From Ascidia mentula (taxonomy: Eukaryota; Chordata; Ascidiacea; Phlebobranchia; Ascidiidae), in assembly GCA_947561715.1 (NCBI GenBank), contig OX387201.1:12848001-12912000 (forward strand): a DNA stretch of 64,000 bases. Direction: 5' to 3'. Positions 52,602 to 64,000 of the stretch are shown here, piece after piece. How positions within the stretch are numbered: the stretch's first letter is position 1; the number at the start of each line of letters is the position of its first letter. Below the pieces are notes generated by a model. That model was given only the letters and a program-made list of their open reading frames with translations, was not told the origin of the DNA and did no database searches. A program made the position numbers and the translations under genes.

Positions 52602-55600
52602 ATGGCGCTCTGCATGGACATAATACTCACGAAAATTCACATAGATGATTCAAATATTCGCTGCTACTTGGAAAGTACGTTCAAACTTCAGTTTTAAGTC
52701 ACCTTTAGTAATGTTATCCAATAATTTTCTGTAGGTGTATTGGAAAATGCTGCTGATGAGTTTGAATCTGTGGATGATGTATACAATGCAGTTGGCCCTA
52801 TTCTTGAGTCGTCTTCGTCATGTGAGTCTTCAGCAGCAAATAATGTTATGGAAGTATGTCAGTCCATATACAATGCCATTTCGGAGTAAGTCAAAACAAT
52901 TATTTTTTTTTAAATGTTTCTGTTTTTTTTCTAAAAATATATTTTTATAGATCAAGTGATCAGCAAGAAACGCAAATGAAAAAACTTGATGCCCCTGTTT
53001 ACATTGCAAATCCTGACAGCAATGGTGGGTCTACAGTTTTGGTGCAACTGACACCAAATTTAATATCTAACATTTCCACCTTTTTTGGTGATATACATCT
53101 TTAACCTTTATGGTTTTCTTTACCTCTACTCAAGTTTGTGACATTTCATTTGCTCAAATGTTGTTTGCTGCATTATTTGTTCAAGCTATACCAGACTGGA
53201 AAAAATGTCGTGCGAAAAATTCACTTTTGCGAAAATTCGCGATAATCCGCGCAATATTAATTAGCTAATGCATTAACATACAAAAAACGTTGCGATCGTC
53301 CGCGCAATTAACGATCGCCGAAACGAAATCCTCCTCGCAAAAATCAAACTTTCCAATCTGGAAGCTATACATTAGAGATTGTGCAACCTTTCTTTAATGT
53401 TATATTTTAAAGTGGCAAAAAATTCTGACAAGTTACATTTGACAAATCAAAGAAATAAGGTTGTTATAACAGCCCAATTATGGTGACTGCAAAACATTTT
53501 ATCAAAACTTGAACTATTCACCTAGTTAAAAAACCTCACAATTTGGCTTCCAAGACATTTTTGCTTGCAACCCCTCATATTGTAAAGTATGTATTAATTA
53601 TTGCAATGTTTATTGGAATGAAATTACAGAAAATATAGCAGGAGGGGCATACTTCATGAAATAGTACCACTAAATGATTTACTTTGTGTGACATTCAGTC
53701 TTTCAACCCTCAAAATTTAGTGTACATTCCCCTGCAGGGTCATGACCCCTAGGTTGTAAAGCTGTGCACTAAACATTGTTGAAAATTATCTTTAACTGTG
53801 TTTGTGTCTTTTTCAGAAATCATAGAGTCTACAAGCATTTGGATTAGCAAGCCTGAAAAAAAATCTGTAAGAACCTATTTTTCGCATAGTGAAATGGTTT
53901 AATGTAAAAAGTATGCATAAAATAAGCCTGTGTTCTAGAGCTAAAGGTCAATAGTTTTCACTTACATATATGATGAATAATATTCTAATTTATACTTCAG
54001 ACTGTCAACCAAAAGAAATTGGAAAAAGCTGAAGCTAAAATTAAACAGAAGCAGGACAAAAAAGATAAAATAGTGAAAAATTCTGTTCCGAGTACCTTGT
54101 AAGCATCACAAGACATTTCTTTTAAAGTTATTAACAATGTACTGAGTTGATAAAGCAGCCTTTTCTTCAAAGAAACTTGTTTTCTTTATGTGCAAATAAG
54201 TTAACCTTATCTATTTTATTGTGGGTCACCAACAAGAATTTATCAGGTAGAGTAAGTGTTATTTTCAAAACTATTTTAAAGGTCAAACATGGAAGCTTCA
54301 GCAAGCCAATCAATTAATCGTAAGGATGTAAAAACGGAATCTTCTGGAAAATTTAAAGTGATGGATATACATATTGAAAATTTTGACATCGCATTTGGAA
54401 GCAAGTTCGTAAAAAATATACTTTAAATTTTATTTTTGAACTTTTGTGTAAAAAATTTCGTAACCACCAGCAATCTTCAAGTAATTTCTACAGTGGTGGT
54501 TTCCAACTTCCAAAACCTTTGTTCATTGACCAAGTAGTAATATAGTACTATGTACTTTCACTTTATGCAAACTAGAAACGTACCCCTATTTCATTATTAT
54601 TGTTTTATTGTTTCCAAGAATTTTGTTTGAGGGTGCAAATCTTCACATTGCCTGTGGAAGGAGGTATGGATTAGTCGGTCGTAATGGAATGGGAAAAACA
54701 ACTTTGTTAAAGATGATATCGACGTAAGTTCACAAAAAACTTTAAACACACAAACATAATAACACTTGTAAAAAATCAGTCATAGTATCGCGTCAATTAC
54801 TCACTGAATGACATTTTATTTATGGGAGTCATGGCAGGGTCAAACAATGTTTCAAACAAACACTTATAAATGTTGACTTTTTAAATTATGTTTTTCAGTC
54901 GTGCTCTCTCACTTCCTCAACATATGACAATTTTACATGTTGAACAGGAAGTAGAAGGTGATGATACAGTTGCTTTGCAAAGCGTACTTGAAAGTGATAC
55001 AGTAAGAGAGAATTTGCTGCAAGAAGAAAGACAGCTACACAATGAAATGGAGAATAAGTACATTGTGTTTTATTGTGTTGGCTTAAATCAATGAACTAAA
55101 TGTAAATGCAAGATTGTTTGTGTGATGTTCAAATGCTTTTGTCTGTTATTTAATCAATACTTTCCTTTATTACAGAACAGCCAATTCTGCTGCTCCAGCT
55201 AGATTGACTGCAATCTACAGTGAGTTAGCAGACATTGAAGCTGACAAAGCACCTGCAAAAGCAGCAGTTATTCTTAGTGGTCTTGGCTTTACTCCAGAAA
55301 TGCAGGTATTACCAAACAACATTCCAATAATTATAAAATATGTATGCACTATATTTTGTAAGATAAACATTGAGGAATATATATTTCATATATCTGTTTT
55401 TATAGAAAATGACCACAAAAGAGTTTTCTGGAGGTTGGAGAATGAGACTTGCACTTGCCAGAGCCTTGTTCGGAAAGTAACTAGCTTGAAATGTCCTTTC
55501 AATTTTTTTTTGCGCAACTGGTATTTCCTTTAATATGTTTTTGTTGCAGGCCTGACCTTTTATTGCTTGATGGTAAGTGGAGTATTCACAAAATTCTATA

Positions 55601-58211
55601 AAGTGAACAACTAGGTTAAAATAATCACAAAAAACTTCTGTTTTTGTAAACAAAAGGCTTTTTAACTAAAAGCTCAACATTAAAAAGTAACCATGTGTGG
55701 AAATAAAGGTCAAAATGCACATTTGCAAGTTAAATATATTGTTACTTTAGTTTTGTCCAGCTATTTGTTTGCAATTGACATGGTGGTCAAGTTCGAAGCA
55801 ACACTAAAAACCTTTGTTGTAGAACCAACCAACATGTTGGACATACGAGCAATCATGTGGTTGGAGGATTACATGCAGGTGTATATACTATACATTGTTC
55901 TATAATCACACAAGCATGACTTAAACCATATCGTTTATAGGAATGGCCAAATACTGCTCTCATTGTTTCTCATGACCGCAGTTTTTTGGAAAGTGTTTGC
56001 ACTGACATTTTGCACTTAACTTCACGTCAGCTTGATTCATATCGAGGTTCCTATGAACAGTTTCTGGTAACAAAGGACGAAAAACTCAAAAATCGACAAA
56101 AAGAGTATGAAGCCCAGAAGCAGTACAGAGATCATATTCAAGTATTTAAAAGGACATGTTGTCTTTGACTGTATTGCTTTTAAACGTATTAGTGTCACAA
56201 TGTCACAATGACAACTGAGTTTGTCTAATGTAAGACAGAAATATACGTGAATACCTAAATCGTTAACAATTGACCAGTGGTACGATTGGTAAATTTTATG
56301 CTTGCAAAGAACTATTAAAACGGGCTGTAGAAACAGTTGCTATTGAAAAAATGCACTATATATAGAGGTCAATATCACTTCTTGACATATGCAATTCTTC
56401 GTTTACATATATATGTTTAAAAGGTTTGTACTTTTAGATTTTTATTGATCGGTTTCGTTATAATGCGAACAGAGCATCTCAAGTTCAGAGTAAACTAAAA
56501 CTTTTGGAAAAATTGTAAGTATTTAATTGGCTGTAGGTTATTAATATAATTTATGTGGCTTTATCGATTTAGGCCAAAAATTCACCCCGTAGAAAAGGAA
56601 CCACCTGCAATTATGCGTTTTCCATCACATTCGGTCAAACTTACTGGAACTGTGCTGCGCCTTGATGAAGTTTTGTTTCATTATATGCACGGAGAGACCA
56701 TTTTCAAAAATGTCAACATTTCAGCGGGCCTTGATTCGAGAATTTGCATTGTAAGTACAAACGTTAAAACAGATCAGTTGAATGTTGATATTATTGTTTT
56801 CCTCACAAACACCGGCTTAGGTTGGAGAAAACGGGTCTGGAAAAACGACGTTGTTAAAAATATTGAATGACTCTCTGGAGCCAATCAGTGGATTCCGACA
56901 CACACACCAAAATTTAAGAATAGGATACTTTACGCAACATCATGTCGATCAACTTGATATGGGAGTTACGTCTGTGGAATTGCTTGCAAGCAAATTCCCA
57001 GGTAATATGATACAAACATCGAAATGTAAATAGAGGAAGCTTTACACTTTCCAGGGTAACCATCTGTCCAAACCAAAAAAATAAGCACGCTTCTGTGCCA
57101 TGAGAGATATGATTCGGAGACAAAGTGTACGGATAAGTTGTTTTATAAATTGTTGCACTTACAGGACGGAATGACGAAGAATATCGCCACCAACTTGGCA
57201 GTTATGGTATAACGGGTGACTTGGCACTCCGACCTGTTTCCAGCTTGTCCGGTGGACAGAAGAGCCGGGTGGCGTTTGCCCTGATGTCCATGTCAAGGTG
57301 TCTTGTTTCTACGTATATTAAACAAACTTTCATGTTACTCTCAGGTTGTTATTTCTGGTCGGGAAATAAGATAAATGTGCGCAGAATAACAGGCATGATA
57401 AACTTCACCATATTACAACGTTTTATTTAATGAAAAATATATGTTTACATTTTCCACATTTTATTTTGTCAACACTTGCATGATCTAAGATAACTTATTG
57501 GCAGTTCCTTGGTACGGGGCAGTCTCGTATAAAGAAGGTGTCAAACCAATTAACAAGCATTTTATTTCTGCACTGAAACAACTGCTATGAGTGAAAACAA
57601 CATTTTTTAAATATAGGCCAAACTTTCTTATACTCGACGAACCAACAAATCATCTGGACATGGAAACAATCGAGGCTCTTGGAATAGCAATTAACGATTT
57701 TTCGGTATGTCTTATTGTTTAACGTATATTTTGTCAACAATCTTGGTCCGGATCTAAATGCAAGGTGCCTAGGCCAAATGTGAGCAAAAAGTATTAAACC
57801 GAAGATAAACTTACATAAATTTTGTCTTCGTGGGTCAAAAGTTTGTGACCTCTAGTACGGGTACAGGGTATGATAAAAAAAATTGCCCATGACAAACATG
57901 AAAAAAATTGAAATTTAAACCCACGTTGGGAACCACTAAACACATCTGTGTATAATTACTTCAACTATACACCAATCGTGAAACAATCAAAGTTAAAAAT
58001 ACCTTCCTTGTTCAGAATTTCCTTCAAACTTTTTTTGGTTATGTATTTGCAGGGTGGCGTGATACTGGTGTCCCACGACGAGCGCTTGATTCGTTTGGTT
58101 TGTCGTGAATTGTGGTTGTGTGGAAACCAAAGCGTGAAGTCTTTGGAAGGTGGAATTGAAACATATCGCCGATTACTCGAGGAGGAATTTAAGCGCACTG
58201 GAATTAAATAA
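52602..58211 (+). CDS. ABCF3: ABCF3, ABC-F family ATPase
   Basis: Cytosolic twin-ATPase protein of the ABC-F (GCN20-like) family, without membrane segments, linked to translation control and antiviral response in mammals. Exons run from 52602 ([16 protein letters not shown]; then [14 protein letters not shown]) to the last at about 58054. A linker ([14 protein letters not shown]) leads to the first ATPase: Walker [13 protein letters not shown] at about 54670, signature [16 protein letters not shown] at about 55425, Walker B LLLLDEPTNMLD split by an intron near 55570-55830, and VSHDRSFL. The inter-domain segment has [20 protein letters not shown]. The second ATPase has [53 protein letters not shown] and [18 protein letters not shown]. 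The family's domain order is complete. AATAAA lies at 58348-58353. Confidence 0.96.
53191..53361. mobile_element. 171-bp hAT-like MITE, copy 2, in an ABCF3 intron
   Basis: The ends are CCAGACTGGAAA and TTTCCAATCTGG, with perfect 8-bp flanking repeats AAGCTATA (53183-53190 and 53362-53369). It is the same length as the copy in RRAGA intron 1 and in the same orientation. Interior subterminal blocks such as GCGCAATATTAATTAGCTAA are shared. Confidence 0.9.
57840..57945. repeat. hAT-type terminal remnant in the last ABCF3 intron
   Basis: The segment ends in CACGTTGGGAACCACTA, the common inverted terminal style of hAT elements (CAGTGGTTCCCAAC). The other end was not located, so the size is unknown. 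Confidence 0.35.
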
Positions 58212-59290
58212 TTCTGCAAACCTTTAGGCATCAAGTTTTATATCGTGTTCTAAGGCATAAAGGAGTTTTTTTGAACAGTTTTAGGCTATACATCAACATG
58301 CGGTTCGGCGGTTATTCCCAATGAAGTGCAATGTTACTAAATACCGGAATAAATTGATTGACACGAACTGTCTTCACTTTTGTGTGTTATATCTTTTAAG
58401 AAAAAGTGAAAACGTGAATAAATCTAAAAACCTGGTGCTAATCTGTGTGAACAACCCTTGCTGCAATTGTAATTTTTTTGTAAATGCTGTCAAACAAATA
58501 TTCACAGTTAAACAAAACAGCACATCCCTTAATTTTGACAAGTTACAAGCTACGAAAAGACTTCTGTGACATCCAATCTGCGTTCGACTGGATAGGGTCA
58601 ATCGTACATTAACAATATAATTGCCTAAGCTCGCTTCACTGTAATGGAAAAAACTTGTAGAGTTAAGATTTCAATTGCAATGACATCCATACTACTTCCT
58701 GTTTTCCCACGAGCCAACGTATTTTGTTGAATTAGTGACCCGGGTGATTTTCCAGCCAGTATTGTTTAGGTCGGCAGTATGATATCCGACCTTGTGCTAA
58801 CGTTTGAAAACAATAGAAATAAATCTTGGGAACATTAAAAACGTGTTTTGACAATCAACCATTTCAAATCAAGCAAATCCAATATTGTTTTACTGCAGTT
58901 TAAATTGGTAATAAATATTTTTCAAAGACATCTAGCACAATCAAAAAAGTTTTTTAATTGAGCTGGAACATGGGATGCATGCAGTAAACTGTGTTTCAAG
59001 CAAGAACAATTGACATCCTGTTGCTAGAGGCATAAGGTAAGGCGCCATCAATAGCCGATTCATCATTTCTTAACGACGGAACTCTATTTGAAATATGCGT
59101 AATATGAGAAGGAATACAAACACTAACGCCAAACAGCCATGCCTTTACTGTTATTTCCTTTTGCACGTTTGCAAAATACAGAGCGACTCGTGTTAATAGG
59201 CAGTTGATTTATGGCACCAACTTTTGGTTCGTTGATTGCAATTTGCACTTTTACACCAGCTGTTGAGTAAAACACACAATCGTATTTTTA
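58212..59290. other. Tail-to-tail spacer between ABCF3 and the homeobox gene
   Basis: ABCF3 3' UTR with AATAAA at 58348-58353, then AT-rich sequence. An 82-codon plus frame at 58321-58569 has no family resemblance. No clear minus-strand poly(A) signal close to the homeobox stop was found. Confidence 0.5.
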
Positions 59291-62100
59291 CTACACCTTG
59301 AGCCAGTTTGTATATGTTCCCGGAGATTTTTTCTTTCTTTCTATGGCACACAAATTTTCCTCAGATTCCTCTGAGGAGTAAGTTGAATGAGTTTGGTGTG
59401 CCTTTGTTTTATTCGGACCAGCAGTTTTCTGAAACTCGTTGTTATTACTCCAACGCATGTTGTCGGTGCAAATGGTAACTTTCATTGCGCCTTTGTGTCC
59501 TACTTTCGTGCATAGTGCCTCATTGTTGTAAGGATATACATAATCGTTCGTCATCTCTGTCCGGTTAATGTCTTCCAACGACGTTAATATTTTTGTTGGA
59601 GAAGCTTTTTCTGATGACACTTTCGGCCTGTGATGAGAAAAATGTCCTTTGGTCTGAACTTGTGATAATCCAGTAGAAAAATCTGTTGTGTTTGAATCGT
59701 GTGATTTCATACTTCCAGAAGCAACAAATTTGCTTGGGTAATTGGACGGTTCAGAATATTTAATATTTTCGCACATCGTTGCATATTGCCCAGCACATTG
59801 ATCTGCCCAATTTTGCGGTGTTGTCAATTCGTAAGGTTGAGCTGGTTGATTATTTCTATAACACCAGTAATCGCGTGCGACATTGAATTTGTCGCTTGAA
59901 GTGCTTGCTTCCGCCATTCCAGACATAGACGAGTTTTCCAAAAGGTTTTTAAACGGAAAAACAAATCTACGAATAGGCGGTGGCGATGAAAAGAACGTTG
60001 TTGATGTGCTCATTTGTCTCACTTCTGCTGTGTCGCTGCAATAAACATCGCCAGAGCTGCCATAAGATGCGTTTTGATGCAAAACGCCCTTTAAAGATTG
60101 GTTTGGGTCTGACTTTGCTGATATTTCGTGAGAAAATTGACAAGGTGTGTTTGCATTAAAAGAACGCTGTCCATATGACGTCGCAGGCTTTGGCGCGTTT
60201 GATTTGTTGTAACATTGGAAAAAGGACAATTCGCTCGTTGAAGAAATTACTGGAAATCTGGAAGGAAAATTTTGGCAGCGGATTTGACTGTGCATCGCTG
60301 GGTTGTAACTCTCTTTTTCATTGTAGCACGAGGTTTGATTCCCATTACCGTAATAAAAATCTGTGGGATTGGACAGTATCTGCTGGTTTGGATTGAAAAC
60401 GGATGCAGAAATAATTGGTTGCTGGGTGCTGGCAAGTCCATTAACCACAGGACGTATAGTCAGCCCCGAAAGCGATAATGATGATTGTGCACCCAAATCT
60501 GAAGATTGTGTTGTGATTCCACCTTTCGACCATTTCGTTTGTGCTTCTGGGACAGTGGTGTTGACCGGCAAAGCTAGGAACTTGTCAACAAACGAATGCA
60601 CTTTTGAGTTAGATCCATTGTGCTTTGAGGTAACGTTGTTGTTGTTGGAGTTTTGCTCTGTTTGGACCGAGGTTACCGGTGCTGATCGAACTCGCCATGC
60701 ATTAGTGCCAGTTCTTTGCTTTTTTGCTCGTGCTCTTCTGTTTTGAAACCAAATCTAATAAAACAGGGCAAGCGTAATATGACATAAATACATTAGTTTT
60801 CAACTTATACATTTACTTATAAGAAAAGTTTTAATGTCACAAACTCTTACTGTGACATTTGTATGTTCCTGTAAAAATGAATTTTCTGTAGTTCGCACTT
60901 AAACTTTGCTGTTATAATTTTATGCCACCATCTCATCTTTTAAAAGCAACATCGTTCACCACAAATGTCGTTGCATGTTAGTTACCTTAATTTTGCTTTC
61001 AGGAACTTTAATGTCACGTGAAAGCTGTTGCCGGGCCTGTGGAGTTGGATAGGGGTTATGAGCAAATATATCTTCAAGCTCCGCCACCTGTATTAACAAA
61101 TTAAAACGATTGTTCACTATGAAGTACTATATAATCGCTTATATCAATTACCTGTTCATCAGAGTAAGTTGTTCTTCCTCGATTTCCAGTTCGCGGGTGT
61201 TGAATCACTTCGCTTCTGTCCGGGGGCACGACTTGATCTGGCCACATACCTGTGCAAAAACATTTATTGCCAGACATACACAGGGGAAATTGATTGCACC
61301 CCTTAATGTTAATGAACCCTCCACACTATTATCGTTTGTGTAAAATATGTCAAAACTACCGCTTCACCTTTTGAGAGAAATTTTTGTGGTGAGCGTCTGT
61401 CAAAACGTCAACTTAAAATCTGCACTTACGGCATAATGGAAATAATATAAATGGAAATTATAAAAGGTTTAAAGACTAATCTATTGTTTCTGGTTACTAT
61501 TTTACATAATGATAATGCAAACCTATTTGTGAGTAGTTGGAGGTTCCTACTTGTTCAGAAAACTGACGAAGTGATTGCTGGGTGGTGTGGTCACTTGGTT
61601 GCAAAGGAATCCTACGTTATCGCAGTCTTTATTATATTGAGATAAATCAATAAAACTCCTTTAATTCTGTTATCATTAACACAACACATTAAAAACGTCA
61701 TAGTGTCCAAAAGTAAAAAAAGGTTAAATTTCTGTTTCAAACAAAATAATAATGCAACTTACCGATGATTATGCAAAGATATTGTTGGAATTGATTGAAA
61801 ACCGTTATCCCTGTCTTTACCAGTGTCAGTTGTTTTTGGACAAAAACCGTTTAACAAACCTAAAAAAAACAAATAGCGGATGTTTACACCATTTCGACGA
61901 ACACGTATGCCTATCGAAACGACATTGCACATACCTGTAGATGCGGGATACGGATTAAAATATCTTGAATGAATGTTTGAAAGTTGTGGACTAAACTCTG
62001 ACTGAATTGCGCCAAAAGGTAATAAAGGTTCCGCACCGAGTTTTCGAGCCTTGTGCGGAATGTATTCTGAGTCTACAACTTGGTTATTTTGCTGAGCCAT
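59291..62100 (-). CDS. PRD-class (Q50) homeobox transcription factor, orphan
   Basis: Four exons (62100-61935, 61249-61152, 61087-60986, 60754-59291) give 609 residues with consistent phases. The homeodomain lies at about residues 77-136. It starts GNRGRTTYSDEQVAELEDIF, continues NPYPTPQARQQL and ends PESKIKIWFQNRRARAKK. Position 25-26 Tyr-Pro, Glu42, Gln50 and Ala54 point to the paired-like class, with an unusual Lys44-Ile-Lys46 helix 3 start. There is no paired box. An intron after position 46 of the homeodomain, between IK and IWFQN, is typical of PRD-class genes. The long C-terminal part is rich in Ser, Asn, Gln and Tyr with no known domain, a likely activation region. No vertebrate orthologue is recognised, and it may be a fast-evolving tunicate lineage of a known family. 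Confidence 0.88.
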
Positions 62101-64000
62101 TGTTTTTTTTATTGTACTCTTTAACCACGCATAGTTCTATTCCTTAAAACTGTAATGAACAAATGAACGCCATAAAAGATCACGCAGCGCCAAACAACCC
62201 TTAAGCTGCAACTGCTGCTCTCCCACTGATTTTTGACGCAATAGTCCGAGATAACTCTTGGTTTGCTCCTTTAACGGCACTGAAGTGCTCGCATGCACGC
62301 CTTCAAACGAACACGCGCCCGCCGGATTTTTTCACGCTGGAACGTTTTGCGTGAACTGTGCTGTAGAGAGCCTGTCGAAGTGTGAATAAAAATTGCATTG
62401 ATAACCACTAACAGTACGAAATAAATTCGGTGAAACCAGAAAACTTATTGCAATTCAGAGTTTCAGCAATCAAAAAACTGATGAATGTGCTGTTAGTTTA
62501 AAAATGATTCAAGTCAGCTATGTCATAGCCGACTAGGCCATACAAAAGTTATAAATTCCACATTTGCTTGTAATACACAATGGCAAAAGATAAAGTACAA
62601 TACAACTCAAGCATTTTCGTGTTTAACCAAACAAGAAGGACATTGTTGCCATATGCAATATTTTTATGATAACGAAGGCATTTTTTGCATGAAAGGTCCT
62701 GTTTGATGAAATGAAATGCCGCCGCTGGACCCTTCCAACCCACATAAGGAACTACAAAGCGACTGTAACTAATGAGTCTTGAATTATTTGTATCACGCGC
62801 ACTGTTTCATTTTTTTCAAGATATTTGTTTTCTAGTTTCTCCGGGCTTTCCTCTCCTCTACATACTATATAGCAGCTCGGACATTTTACTTTTACGTTTA
62901 AGTCAAGGCTTATCAAACTTGCTTGCTTGTGACATCTATCAAAAATTTTCCGCGAGTCTTTATTAGATGTGCAACAGTCATCTAATTTTTTGTATGAAGG
63001 TGTGGTTTGTTATTCCGTTTAGTTATAGCCTATTTGTGAGATCGGTGAACCCTTTGCGGCCCGTAAAATTCGTCGTGCAACCCTCCACAGGAACCCCTAA
63101 GTAATGTGACATTTAGGTAAAACCACTGTAAACTCACATTATGTACTATGATAAAGCAATTTTGATACCTTGGGTGATGGTGATTGGATGTAGGCTACAC
63201 GGCTGAATTATCTTAACAACTGCACTGTTTCCAAAATATATTCCAGAATATTTGGCAAGTTTAACTTTTTGTGTTCAAACAAAAATGGTGTTATAATAAA
63301 ATTAAAAAATAACGGAAGGAATGACGTCAGTTCTGAGCAGCCACCGGTCATTCACATTTTTTTCCAAAATTGCCACAGCGCTAAGGATTTATTGTGACGT
63401 TCCCGTAAATACGATTTATGTTGTAGAATTCTAGATGTGTAGATTATTGGCGATCGAGTGTTACCTCAATTCCAGCTTGTTGACAATTGGTCAGGGCGAA
63501 TGTTTGGATTGTAACTCTCAATTTCTGTTTGACAAAACCGCGTGTGTTGCAAAATATGAAGTACAATCAAGAAGCACACAAATTTTGCTTCGACAAACTT
63601 TATGTTGTACTTCAGATGAAAAGTTGTGAAAAGTTTTTGAGCATTAGTTTGCCCTTTCTCAAAACATACCATTTAAATCTTAGTAACTATGGCTGTTAGT
63701 GTTCAAGTACCATTGTGTTTAAATTCATCAAACCCACTGCAAATAGTCCACAAGAATATTGTGCACAGAAGATTTCTGCACTGAATCAACGAACTAAAAT
63801 GTTACATACATGCAAAATTGGCTGGTCTGTGTTGGCTGCACAATTAACAAGCGACGAAAATATCTTCTGCATGGATATTACAAATTTCAAATTAGGAATG
63901 GACTTTATAAATTCATTAACATAGTAGGATCTATTGGGAAAATATGATGACATCCTGACTATAACTAGCTGACAGCTTGGCTGCAATGCCTTGGTTGCGA
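62101..64000. other. Upstream flank of the homeobox gene to window end
   Basis: Presumed promoter side of the homeobox gene. No exon, RNA gene or repeat was recognised up to the end of the window. Scattered TGACGT words occur, as elsewhere in this DNA. Confidence 0.45.

Noticed and set aside
60175-60746. Several plus-strand open frames over the homeobox gene
   Set aside because: They lie opposite the long homeobox last exon and reflect its codon composition; no splice or protein signature.

Overview
The window looks like nuclear DNA from a tunicate, most likely an ascidian. It is AT-rich, holds intron-dense orthologues of animal genes with short introns, and carries a CUB-EGF-CUB-CCP (MASP-like) gene and a fibrinogen-domain gene typical of deuterostomes. 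The phylum call is an inference from gene content and architecture. No species was identified.

Layout, left to right. (+) IQCG/DRC9, a ciliary dynein regulatory complex subunit (302-2874). (-) UPF2, a nonsense-mediated decay core factor (5790-21484). UPF2 has one intron of about 8.4 kb (12019-20442), and inside it, on the opposite strand, sits a whole secreted coiled-coil plus fibrinogen-domain gene (13634-19607). (+) MASP-like CUB-EGF-CUB-CCP protein that ends without a protease domain (25056-27789). (+) Extended-SDR NAD-dependent epimerase (28285-29814). A repeat-rich stretch with an interrupted SGNH-like gene piece (about 30.8-33.6 kb). (+) KAT2 (GCN5/PCAF) acetyltransferase (34288-39188). 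(+) A single-exon PIWI gene of 943 codons (42427-45258). A repeat island with a gag zinc-knuckle fossil, tRNA-derived SINEs and small palindromes (45.4-47.7 kb). (+) RRAGA (RagA GTPase, 48227-50137), tail-to-tail with (-) CWC15 (50376-51359). (+) ABCF3 (52602-58211). (-) A PRD-class homeobox gene (59291-62100).

The genes are mostly unrelated housekeeping loci: RNA surveillance and splicing (UPF2, CWC15), chromatin (KAT2), translation-linked ABC ATPase (ABCF3), mTORC1 nutrient sensing (RRAGA), cilia (IQCG), germline small-RNA defence (PIWI), innate immunity or extracellular recognition (MASP-like and fibrinogen-domain proteins) and a transcription factor. No operon-like functional cluster is evident.

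Small non-autonomous DNA elements sit in several introns. Two 171-bp copies of one hAT-like MITE lie in RRAGA and ABCF3, a near-perfect 189-bp palindrome lies in UPF2, and a hAT-like piece lies in IQCG. The observations most worth a second look are the intronless PIWI gene in an intron-rich neighbourhood, the nested gene in UPF2, the protease-less MASP-like gene, and two repeats that share a hammerhead-like RNA core. Two host reading frames (the UPF2 C-terminus and the coiled coil of the fibrinogen gene) appear shifted and may mark assembly errors or allelic lesions.
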